From JANMMJ01 sp031373255 (lineage in GTDB: Bacteria > Pseudomonadota > Alphaproteobacteria > Rhizobiales > Aestuariivirgaceae): DNA of 64,000 nucleotides. A model generated the notes under the pieces. The model was not told the origin of the DNA. It was given only the letters and a program-made list of their open reading frames with translations, and searched no databases. Shown piece after piece: positions 1 to 6,794 of this stretch. The stretch lies in contig JANMMJ010000057.1 in NCBI GenBank assembly GCA_031373255.1, forward strand, positions 1-64,000. Reading direction: 5' to 3'. Numbering within the stretch: the first letter of the stretch is position 1; the number at the start of each line of letters is the position of its first letter. A program made the translations under genes and the position numbers.

Positions 1-2000
1 GAATCACTCACGCCATTGAAATCGAAAACGTCGCTCCCGCCGCCCCCAGACAGGTTGTCGATGCCGGCGCCGCCAGTGAGCGTGTCATTGCCGAGCTTTC
101 CCGAAAGCGCATCATCACCTGCATCGCCGAAAAGCTGGTCATTTCCTGCCAGCCCATCGAGCGTGTCGTGCCCCGCTCCACCGCGCAGGATGTTGTTGCC
201 GGTTGTGCCTGTGATGGCGTTGTTGAGGCCGTTTCCCGTCCCTCTGGTGTCACCGCCGCCGACCAAGGTCAGCCGCTCGACATTTGCGCCGAGCGTGAAG
301 TTGACGCCGCTGAATACCAGATCATTGCCCTCGCCGAAGAATTCGACAACTTCGGCGGTGCCCGTGGCTGTATAGGTATCGTTGCCTTCGCCGCCGCGCA
401 GCCGGTCGGTGCCGGCATCGCCGCTCAGCACGTCATTACCTTCGCCGCCATAAATCGTATCCGCATCGACCCCGCCCCGTAGCGTATCGTTGCCGCCGGA
501 ACCGATCAGCGTATCCTCGCCGGCAGCACCTTCGATCACGTCGTTGCCGCCGAACGCTTCCAGCCGGTTGGCCCCGTCGCTGCCCAGGATGGTGTCGCTG
601 CCATTGCCGGTCTCAACATCCTCGATCGACTGGATGGTATCGACATTCAGGGAATTGAACGGAAAGCTGACCTCCCCTTCCTGAAGATCGACAACCGTCG
701 AACCGGTAAAAAAACGGTAGCTGGCTTTGTCTATGCCAGTCCCGCCATTCAGCAGGTCAAAACCGAGGCCGCCGTCAAGCACATCATTGCCAGCGCCACC
801 CCGCAGCGTGTCGCCGCCACCGCCGCCTGACAGGGTATCGGCACCGCCATTGCCAAGCATGATGTCGGCGTTGAACCCGGACGTATCGCTCTTCATGCTG
901 TCGCCTGCGCCGTCGCTCGTCCACGTGCGTGCGCCGAAACTCAGGATAGCGCCGCGAACCGTGCCCGTTCCCGTGTCGGTAAAGATCGAGACAAGCCGGC
1001 CATCCGTTAATCCGCTAACACCGGAAAAATTTTCGTTGATGTTGACGGCGAAGTTCGGATTGAGCAGGTTGCCGATGCGCTCGCCTGTATTGGGGTCGAC
1101 GATTGTGATCTCGGGATCGGTATCGCCAAACTCGCTGTTGGTGGAGCCGATTGCGACATAGCCATTGGCAAGCGCAGTGATGGAAGGTAGCGTGTCATTG
1201 TCGGCGGATAATGAGACATCGGTCTTTTTCAGCAAGTCGCCATTGCTGTTGAATCGCGCAAAGGTGATGTCGGTGTCCGTCGTCGACCACTCGTTGCTTT
1301 CATAGGCAATCGCAAAACCGCCATCAGCCAAGGCCGTTATGGCTGGCCGCTGATTGATGCTGCCGGTTGATGGGATCGTCGTCTCCGATCCTCTTGGCGA
1401 AAAATCGCTGTTGTAAATCCTGAAATGGACTTCCGAAGCCGTTTCGTAAGCGATCACAAAACCACCATCGGCAAGTCCGCAAACTGCAGGCGAGGTTTCG
1501 TTGGCAGTCGAAGTATCGACCGGTATGGTCGTTACGAGGTTGCCGGAATTGTCATAGACTCTCGCAAGTATATCCGCGTCAGTAGCGGAAAATGCATCCT
1601 GGTAGGCAATCACGAAACCACCTGCCAAAAGCGCCGCGACCTTGCCGTTACTGCTGCCAACATCACCAGTGTCGGTCGTGGCTTTCACCAGTGCCGTGCC
1701 CGTAGAGTTGAAAATCGTGAAGCCAAGCGAGTCGGCGTCGCGTGACAAGGTTACCAGGCTGCCATTGGTCATCCGCGCCGCGGATTGGCTATCCAGTTGA
1801 TTGGTATAGGTCGTGAAAGCATGCGAATAGAGGCCGGCAACGCCAGCACTGCTGAAGACCTGGCTGTGCACATGGGTTGAATGATCCTGAACAATCAGGA
1901 AACCGCCGTCGCTCATGCTCGTGACACTTGCCGGCCCATCATTGTAGGCCGATGCAAAAACTGTGTCGGTATTGATCTGCAGCGTGGATGTGAAGGCCAT
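1..2000 (-). CDS. RTX-type calcium-binding repeat protein (3' end cut by window edge)
   Basis: The reading frame is open from an ATG at 2000 to the left edge, at least 666 codons, and a GGGAG ribosome site lies just upstream. The first ~290 residues carry repeated segments of the type LADGGFVIAYE, which resemble bladed repeats in large alphaproteobacterial secreted proteins. From about residue 360 the protein is made of glycine/aspartate nonapeptides such as GGAGNDVLDGG, the calcium-binding beta-roll of RTX proteins. Proteins of this family are normally exported without a cleaved signal by a type I secretion system and fold outside on binding calcium. The last visible residues (GGGGSDVFDFNGVSDS) look like the end of the beta-roll, so little is probably missing. 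No ABC/MFP exporter genes are in this window. The ligand or activity is unknown. Confidence 0.9.
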   Translation of the reverse strand, partial: MAFTSTLQINTDTVFASAYNDGPASVTSMSDGGFLIVQDHSTHVHSQVFSSAGVAGLYSHAFTTYTNQLDSQSAARMTNGSLVTLSRDADSLGFTIFNSTGTALVKATTDTGDVGSSNGKVAALLAGGFVIAYQDAFSATDADILARVYDNSGNLVTTIPVDTSTANETSPAVCGLADGGFVIAYETASEVHFRIYNSDFSPRGSETTIPSTGSINQRPAITALADGGFAIAYESNEWSTTDTDITFARFNSNGDLLKKTDVSLSADNDTLPSITALANGYVAIGSTNSEFGDTDPEITIVDPNTGERIGNLLNPNFAVNINENFSGVSGLTDGRLVSIFTDTGTGTVRGAILSFGARTWTSDGAGDSMKSDTSGFNADIMLGNGGADTLSGGGGGDTLRGGAGNDVLDGGLGFDLLNGGTGIDKASYRFFTGSTVVDLQEGEVSFPFNSLNVDTIQSIEDVETGNGSDTILGSDGANRLEAFGGNDVIEGAAGEDTLIGSGGNDTLRGGVDADTIYGGEGNDVLSGDAGTDRLRGGEGNDTYTATGTAEVVEFFGEGNDLVFSGVNFTLGANVERLTLVGGGDTRGTGNGLNNAITGTTGNNILRGGAGHDTLDGLAGNDQLFGDAGDDALSGKLGNDTLTGGAGIDNLSGGGGSDVFDFNGVSD

Positions 2001-2162
2001 TGCTTGCTCCCTGGAAGGAAAAACTCAATCGAATCGATTGGCCTCGGTCTTCAGTTTTGGAAAGTCGCGCCAACTGGCGCCCGCGTTGCAGCTAGGCTAC
2101 GTCTTTTGCGCGGCCGTTGCAAAACAGAACTTCACGCTTCGCTGGCAATATTGTTTCTTGCT

Positions 2163-3683
2163 TTACGGATCGCGGGCGACCCGGAACCCATTGTTGGGAT
2201 AGGCCACATCGAAGTCGTAATAGGCCCGGCTCGTCACCGTCACATGCTTCTGGTCATCCCGCCACGAACCGCCCCGCAACACCCGCTTGGTGCAATTCGG
2301 TGCGTCAAAGGCCGTACCGTCCGCAGGCGACTTCTCGTAGCTCGGATGCCAGCAGTCCAGCACCCATTCCGCCACGCCGCCACTCATGCCCGAAAGGCCG
2401 AAGCCATTGGGCTGGAGATCGCTGCGCGGCGCCGGGTTCTTGTGGGTGCCGCCGCAGTTCTTGCAATCGACAAAGTCGATCGACGCCTCGTCGCTGCCGG
2501 AAAAGGTCTGGTTGCTTCCCGCCCGCGCCGCGTATTCCCATTCCGCTTCGCTCGGCAGCCGGTAACTCTGCCCGGTCTCGGCGCTGATCCATTCGGCATA
2601 GCCGGCGGCATCGCTCCACGTGACATTGCGAACCGGAATGCCGTCGTTATCGCCCAGCCCGGATTTGCCGACGTCCCGGCACTTCCCGGCCTCCATGCAT
2701 TTGCGCCTTTGGCCGACGGTGACTTCGTTGCGCGCCATCGAAAATTCCTTGATCGAAACCGTGCGCACCGGCTTCTCGCGGGCATCGCCCTTGGGATTGC
2801 CCATCTCGAATGAGCCGGCGGCGATCGCCACCATCTCCGGGCAGCCGTCACAAGCCCCCGCAGTGTTTTGTTTTGGCTGTTCAGGCTGAGGCTGAGGCTC
2901 GGGTTCCGGTTGAGGTTCCACCGGCGGCGGCTCCGGCGCTTGCGTGATGTTTTCTGGTCCCGCACCGCAATCCAGCGAAGTCACACCGTCGGAAAGCGCG
3001 CTGTTGTAGTAGAGAACCTGTCCGCCTTCCGATTTTTCGATGATATCCTGCCGCGCTTCCGCCAGCGCCGCATTGATGTCCTTGTTGGGCTCGCAGGCCC
3101 GCGAAATCAGGCCGCTGGCCAGCATCGAGTCGCCCGCAATTGTCAATCCCGGCTCTGCCGCCAGTACCACCAGCATGCCGGACGAAACCCGCTGCTTGGC
3201 GCATCCCGCCTGGATATCGCCCGGGGCAACGTCGAGTTCGCGGCAGGCATCGAAGATCACGATGCTGCGGGCCGCCTTGCCCTTCATGGCCGCCAGCACG
3301 TCGTTGAGGCCGATGGTTCCGTCATCAAGTCCGGAAGCAGTTGCATCGACAGGCACGATCCGGTTCTGGCCGGCAATCTGGACACTGTGCCCGGAATAAT
3401 ACAACACGCCGATGTCGCTGCCGGTAAGCGACGCCGTGAACTTCTTGAGAGAAGCTGCAAAGCTGCCTTTGGTTGTGTTGGAAGCGCGCACCACTTTAAA
3501 TCCGGCCGCCTCCAGCGTCTTTGCCATGGTGTCTGCGTCGGCATCGGCGCTTTTGATCGCAGGCAGATCCTGATAGGCCGAGTTCCCAACCACCAGGGCC
3601 ACCTTTGGCTCGGCGGCCTCAACCGCCATGCCTGCCAGAAACAGCACACACACCTGCACCAGGAGCCAGACCGCCGTTCTCAT
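2163..3683 (-). CDS. secreted caspase-like (peptidase C14) protein fused to a formylglycine-generating-enzyme-like domain
   Basis: I chose the ATG at 3683 because it opens a clear signal peptide (MRTAVWLLVQVCVLFLAG... ending near AEA); a longer frame reaches 3770. The protein is 506 aa. Residues ~27-230 form a caspase fold: catalytic His in YYSGHS (about residue 99) and catalytic Cys in FDACRE (about residue 147), both intact. A linker rich in Pro, Glu and Gln follows at about 248-272. Residues ~280-506 match the SUMF1/FGE-sulfatase fold (AAGSFEMG near its start, LPSEAEWEYAARAG, FGLSGMSGGVAEWV, RVLRGGSW, NNGFRVA at the end). Such caspase-SUMF1 fusions are known in proteobacteria, but substrates are not established. 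The signal peptide implies a periplasmic or outer location. It is apparently monocistronic. Confidence 0.88.
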   Translation of the reverse strand: MRTAVWLLVQVCVLFLAGMAVEAAEPKVALVVGNSAYQDLPAIKSADADADTMAKTLEAAGFKVVRASNTTKGSFAASLKKFTASLTGSDIGVLYYSGHSVQIAGQNRIVPVDATASGLDDGTIGLNDVLAAMKGKAARSIVIFDACRELDVAPGDIQAGCAKQRVSSGMLVVLAAEPGLTIAGDSMLASGLISRACEPNKDINAALAEARQDIIEKSEGGQVLYYNSALSDGVTSLDCGAGPENITQAPEPPPVEPQPEPEPQPQPEQPKQNTAGACDGCPEMVAIAAGSFEMGNPKGDAREKPVRTVSIKEFSMARNEVTVGQRRKCMEAGKCRDVGKSGLGDNDGIPVRNVTWSDAAGYAEWISAETGQSYRLPSEAEWEYAARAGSNQTFSGSDEASIDFVDCKNCGGTHKNPAPRSDLQPNGFGLSGMSGGVAEWVLDCWHPSYEKSPADGTAFDAPNCTKRVLRGGSWRDDQKHVTVTSRAYYDFDVAYPNNGFRVARDP

Positions 3684-4302
3684 GCCAAATCCCGTGCCGC
3701 CATGTGGCAGGCTCCTGTGATTGAATTGCAATGGCCGCGGCCGGGCGCCGGTATCTTTGGATAGGAACAACGCCTCATCTCCAACCGCTCTTGATCCCGG
3801 TCATTTGTGCTCAAACACAACATGCTTGGCCTTCATAGCTAGCAGAGTTTGCACACCCGTAAAATCCGTTAATTGCCCACACAATCGTGACTGAATCGCT
3901 ACCGGCGAAAGCCCGTGGATTTAATTTGGTTGGCAGCGCGCGGATTGCAATGTCGGCTTTCTCGAGGATTGAACCGTACCGTTTGCCTGACATGGGCAAT
4001 GTGCGATTGGCGCGCGAGATGTGCATCGCTCCAATTCTCCCCACTCTCAGTTCTTTCCGGTTTCGCTGCTCCATTGCCTGAAGATAGCATGATATAGGAC
4101 TAATTGCAATAGAATATATTAAATTTCCTAGATCACAGTTTCACTCGCCTTTGCCGTTTTGGATCAGGGCATTACCGGAAAGCTAAGTCTCCCACCGTCA
4201 ATTTAATTGAATATCCGTTCACTCACTGTAAATCCGCTTCCGCCTGTGGTATGGCCAGATTTGCTGATGCGGTATTTTTCTTCACAGGAAACCGTTGCGG
4301 CG
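3684..4302. other. non-coding stretch between the caspase-like and CDGSH genes
   Basis: About 600 bases with no convincing gene. Short frames on both strands (for example 3811-4074 minus) have no family resemblance and no good ribosome site. The section around 4090-4270 is AT-richer than its surroundings and may hold promoter sequence for the caspase-like gene, but I cannot assign boxes with confidence. Confidence 0.5.
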
Positions 4303-4334
4303 GGGTCTCGGTATCCGGCACGGTATCGAGACCC
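4303..4334 (-). terminator. hairpin downstream of the CDGSH gene
   Basis: GGGTCTCGGTA and TATCGAGACCC pair as an 11-base stem with one mismatch around a 10-base loop. It lies about 29 bases past the stop codon of the minus-strand CDGSH gene. There is no strong U-run on the minus side, while TAATTTTC follows on the plus side, so termination could act in either direction. Confidence 0.45.
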
Positions 4335-4362
4335 TAATTTTCAGGGCCGGTCCGTCCTGTCT

Positions 4363-5001
4363 CTACTCTGACTTGAAACCCACGCGCGCATGCGAGCCAT
4401 CGCAGAACGGCTTGTTCGCCGAGTTTCCACACCGGCACAGAAATGCCTTGGTCACGCGATGCACCGCCCGCCCCGTTCCCGAGCTGATTTCGACTGAACC
4501 TTTGACGCGCAACGGCCCATCCGGTGTGGGAAGAATATCGACCGGCCCCACCAGGTCAGTAATGGCAAGCGCCGTCTCCTGCGAGGCCGGCTCTCCCGTC
4601 GCCGTAAACCCGGCTTTCGTGTGCGATCCATCGCAATAGGGCTTGTTCGATGACGCACCACAGCGGCAAAGCGTTGCGCGAAAGCCTGCCTTCTCCCCGC
4701 GGATCGTCAGGTCGGCATGCACTGCCAGGGGTCCATTCTCGCGCACTGTGATGATGTTGGTCGCGGGCGCTGGTTCCTCCGCACCGCCATCTTTCCGCTT
4801 TATCTGTATCGCCCCCGATGGACAGTTCATGGCAACGCGGATCAGCGCGTCCGGGCTGGCCTCGTCCGGATGTAGCCATGGCCCCTTGGCATTTGCCACA
4901 AACACCGCCGGTTGGCCCATGACGCAGCGCCGCGCATGAATGCAGCGTGCCCCGTCAAATGAAAGTGTCACCTGTTTGCCTTCGGCCGTTTCGATTGTCA
5001 T
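4363..5001 (-). CDS. CDGSH-type iron-sulfur protein with a divergent ferredoxin-like N-terminal domain
   Basis: 212 aa, ATG at 5001 with GGAGGC just upstream. The first ~65 residues match the divergent 4Fe-4S mono-cluster domain (CIHARRCVMG, ending NCPSGAIQI). Two CDGSH zinc-finger-like [2Fe-2S] modules follow: CRCGASSNKPYCDGSH around residues 110-125 and CRCGNSANKPFCDGSH around 189-204, each with the expected three Cys and one His. Proteins of this layout are thought to be small electron carriers or redox sensors; no specific partner is known. The gene is divergent from the GFA-family gene at 5132, with a 130-base shared upstream region. Confidence 0.9.
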   Translation of the reverse strand: MTIETAEGKQVTLSFDGARCIHARRCVMGQPAVFVANAKGPWLHPDEASPDALIRVAMNCPSGAIQIKRKDGGAEEPAPATNIITVRENGPLAVHADLTIRGEKAGFRATLCRCGASSNKPYCDGSHTKAGFTATGEPASQETALAITDLVGPVDILPTPDGPLRVKGSVEISSGTGRAVHRVTKAFLCRCGNSANKPFCDGSHARVGFKSE

Positions 5002-5131
5002 GGAGCCTCCTCGTGGGTGTTAGATTTGTCGAGGCAACAGCGCATCGAAGCAAATCAATTCTCGGGTCCAACGCGGATATTGCAACTGGCGAAAATTCCG
5101 TCATGAATGTGTCATACCGTATGAGGCACAC

Positions 5132-5617
5132 ATGGACGGGATTGAACTGGATGGCGGCTGCACCTGCGGGCAGCTGCGTTACCGGATGACGGCTGCACCG
5201 CTTTTCGTTCACTGTTGTCACTGCCGCTGGTGCCAGCGCGAAACCGGCTCGGCCTTCGCCCTTAACGCCATGATCGAGGCCGACCGGGTAGTCCTGCTCA
5301 AAGGCGAACCGGAAATGGTCATCACACCGACGCTGAGCGGCAAGGGCCAAAAGATTTCCCGATGCCCCGATTGCCGCGTAGCGGTTTGGAGCAACTACGC
5401 AGGTGCTGGAGACAGCGTGCGCTTCGTGCGCGTCGGAACACTCGACGAACCGGACCGCCTGCCGCCCGATATCCACATCTTCACCGAGAGCAAGCAGCCC
5501 TGGGTCATACTGCCCAGGGATGCCCCGGCCGTACCCCAGTACTACCGCCGCGAAAGTTACTGGCCGCCGGAAAGCCTGATCCGCCGCTCGGCACTACTGT
5601 CTCGCGCCAGGGCCTGA
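5132..5617 (+). CDS. GFA family (glutathione-dependent formaldehyde-activating enzyme-like) zinc-binding protein
   Basis: 161 aa. The start at 5132 has GAGG a few bases upstream and gives the expected N-terminus. Zinc ligands typical of the CENP-V/GFA fold are visible: GCTCGQLRY, then CCHCRWCQRETGSAFA, then SRCPDCRVAVWSNY. The family includes S-(hydroxymethyl)glutathione synthase (Gfa), but most short members with this pattern have no proven activity, so I would not call it Gfa. It is divergently arranged with the CDGSH gene and has no downstream partner. Confidence 0.88.
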   Translation: MDGIELDGGCTCGQLRYRMTAAPLFVHCCHCRWCQRETGSAFALNAMIEADRVVLLKGEPEMVITPTLSGKGQKISRCPDCRVAVWSNYAGAGDSVRFVRVGTLDEPDRLPPDIHIFTESKQPWVILPRDAPAVPQYYRRESYWPPESLIRRSALLSRARA

Positions 5618-5753
5618 ATCGCCAGATATGCGATCCACGCATGTCACCCAGGGCGGCAGCAGGGTTGCGCCGTCATGGTCCGTTTACGACATAGTTGTAG
5701 GAAGAGTGGCGGATTGCCAGAACCGGCAGCCGCACTGAAAATGGGTTACTCAG

Positions 5754-5882
5754 ATGTCCTTGTTCAATGCACTTCGCGATCTGGCCGATGGCGTCTCGCG
5801 CGGCCTCGGCCTGTTCATCACCGAGCGCAATGATTTCACCGAAAAAGTGACAACGCCCGGCGTCTACACCCGCAAGCGCTGA
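5754..5882 (+). CDS. micro-ORF, copy 1 of a ~40-aa paralogous pair
   Basis: Encodes 42 aa ending in FITERNDFTEKVTTPGVYTRKR before TGA, written here in two pieces: FITERNDF and TEKVTTPGVYTRKR. A second ORF at 6672-6794 ends in almost the same residues. Over 5794-5889 the two copies align without gaps to 6706-6801 with 5 differences in 96 bases; three of these are silent third-position changes, which fits selection on protein. No strong ribosome site is visible for this copy. I recognise no family. It could instead be simply the sequence downstream of the histidine kinase, duplicated. Confidence 0.4.
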   Translation: MSLFNALRDLADGVSRGLGLFITERNDFTEKVTTPGVYTRKR

Positions 5883-5889
5883 GCCGTCA
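5794..5889 (+). repeat. direct repeat, copy 1 (partner 6706-6801)
   Basis: 96 bases that match 6706-6801 at 91 positions in the same orientation. Weaker similarity continues to the right into sequence that, in copy 2, encodes the C-terminus of the histidine kinase on the minus strand (GTGCTCCCGCGAGTGCCG here against GCGCTCCTGCGAGCGCCG there, after a short gap). Copy 1 therefore looks like a duplicated 3' end of the kinase locus lying about 0.9 kb beyond the gene. Confidence 0.85.
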
Positions 5890-6216
5890 GTGCTCCCGCG
5901 AGTGCCGGGCGGTATCCGGTGCCAGATCGCCAGGCGCCAGAAACGCGTCATTTCACCCCCGGAACCGGCCGGATGCACGTCAAAACCGGCGCGTTTTCGT
6001 GCATTTTGCGTGCAAGCGCATGCGCCGGAAACACGCCCCCGAACGCCCCTGATATCACAGGTGATAGCATTATTGCCCTGCTTTCATGTGACTGTAGTTA
6101 TCCACAACTTTTGGATTTAACCGCCTTCACATCGACGGGCATTTCATGTGAGTTTTCCATCACGAAAACGAGGCGATCTGGTATGCGATATACACACCGG
6201 TTCTCACGATTCAATA

Positions 6217-6632
6217 CGGTACCCATTACGGTACCGCCATTACGGTACCAGTGCATTCTATTGGTGAGATATTATACTCCGTACACTGATTGACAGTCGG
6301 GAGTCCGGTTGTGGTGGTCTCAATCTGACCGCCATTGCGTAAATCGGTACCAGGCGTAAATCGGTACCAGTGCATTCAATTAACCACTGCTTGTTTCAAC
6401 GTCAACAGAGACAATTAAATGCACTGTCACCGTAATTTCTTGTCTGCAACTTTCACACTGATCGGGTGGTAAGTGATCGACGTGGACCAAGAGGGTATTA
6501 CACTCGCAGTATCCACCCCGCCTTGTCCTCACGCCACCTTGGCGATGGGTTCGGCCATTGGCTGGGCGGGGATATAGAGGGCTGCGACCATGCCTTGGCC
6601 GGGTGCGGTCTGGCAGATCAAATTACGGTACC
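6217..6632. repeat. six dispersed CGGTACC repeats
   Basis: CGGTACC occurs at 6217, 6229, 6243, 6345, 6362 and 6626. Several copies are preceded by TTA or AAAT; three (6243, 6362, 6626) are followed by AGTGCATT. The first three are spaced 12 and 14 bases apart. The core GGTACC is palindromic. This could be a cluster of protein-binding sites or the remains of repeated small elements. Confidence 0.75.
6370..6424. repeat. hairpin unit with GTGCATT/AATGCAC arms, copy 1
   Basis: GTGCATTCAATT at 6370-6381 is the inverse of AATTAAATGCAC at 6413-6424 with one mismatch, around 31 bases. A related unit lies at 6634-6684 and shares the arm ends and the inner GCTTG(T/C)TTCAAC segment, so the two are copies of one element that follows a CGGTACC motif. 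Confidence 0.7.
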
Positions 6633-6633
6633 A

Positions 6634-6684
6634 GTGCATTTAACTCATAGCTTGCTTCAACATCATCCGGGATGGTGAATGCAC
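6634..6684. repeat. hairpin unit with GTGCATT/AATGCAC arms, copy 2
   Basis: GTGCATT at 6634-6640 pairs with AATGCAC at 6678-6684. The interior keeps GCTTGCTTCAAC, matching the unit at 6370-6424. The right arm overlaps the first codons of the micro-ORF at 6672. Confidence 0.65.
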
Positions 6685-6794
6685 CGTTCCGCAATTGGCA
6701 GAGCATCTCGCGCCGCCTCGGGCTGTTCATCACCGAGCGCAGTGATTTCACCGAAAAAGTGACAACACCCGGCGTCTACACCCGCAAGCGTTGA
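6672..6794 (+). CDS. micro-ORF, copy 2 of a ~40-aa paralogous pair
   Basis: 40 aa from ATG 6672 (alternative GTG 6675), preceded by CCGGG. The C-terminal half repeats copy 1 (FITERSDF then TEKVTTPGVYTRKR); the N-terminal half is diverged but of equal length, with aligned NA...SR positions. Its last 19 bases overlap, antisense, the stop region of the histidine kinase gene. Function is unknown. If translated, its basic C-terminus (YTRKR) and small size would suggest a regulatory or membrane-associated peptide, but that is a guess. Confidence 0.4.
   Translation: MVNAPFRNWQSISRRLGLFITERSDFTEKVTTPGVYTRKR

Larger units (their letters stand above)
5890..6671. other. 780-base repeat-rich non-coding stretch
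   Basis: No frame here resembles a known protein. The stretch holds six copies of CGGTACC and two hairpin-like units listed separately. Around 6520-6620 the minus strand reads through codons similar to host usage (QTAPGQGMVAALYIPAQP), which could be a decayed gene end or insertion-sequence remnant. This is too short to identify. Confidence 0.5.

Noticed and set aside
1..2000. Tandem DNA repeats in the first RTX gene as a structural repeat
   Set aside because: Fully explained by the nine-residue RTX protein repeat.
3811..4074. An 87-aa minus-strand frame upstream of the caspase-like gene
   Set aside because: No family resemblance, no ribosome site, composition unlike the neighbouring genes.
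5673..5978. A 101-aa minus-strand frame across the duplicated segment
   Set aside because: It is antisense to the better supported micro-ORF and to kinase-tail remnants; no protein-level similarity beyond that.
6466..6678. A 70-aa plus-strand frame in the repeat region
   Set aside because: The minus strand of the same bases reads more like real codons, and the frame overlaps repeat units.
6217..6684. Possible CRISPR array
   Set aside because: The repeats are too short, unevenly spaced and lack unique spacers of constant length; no cas genes.
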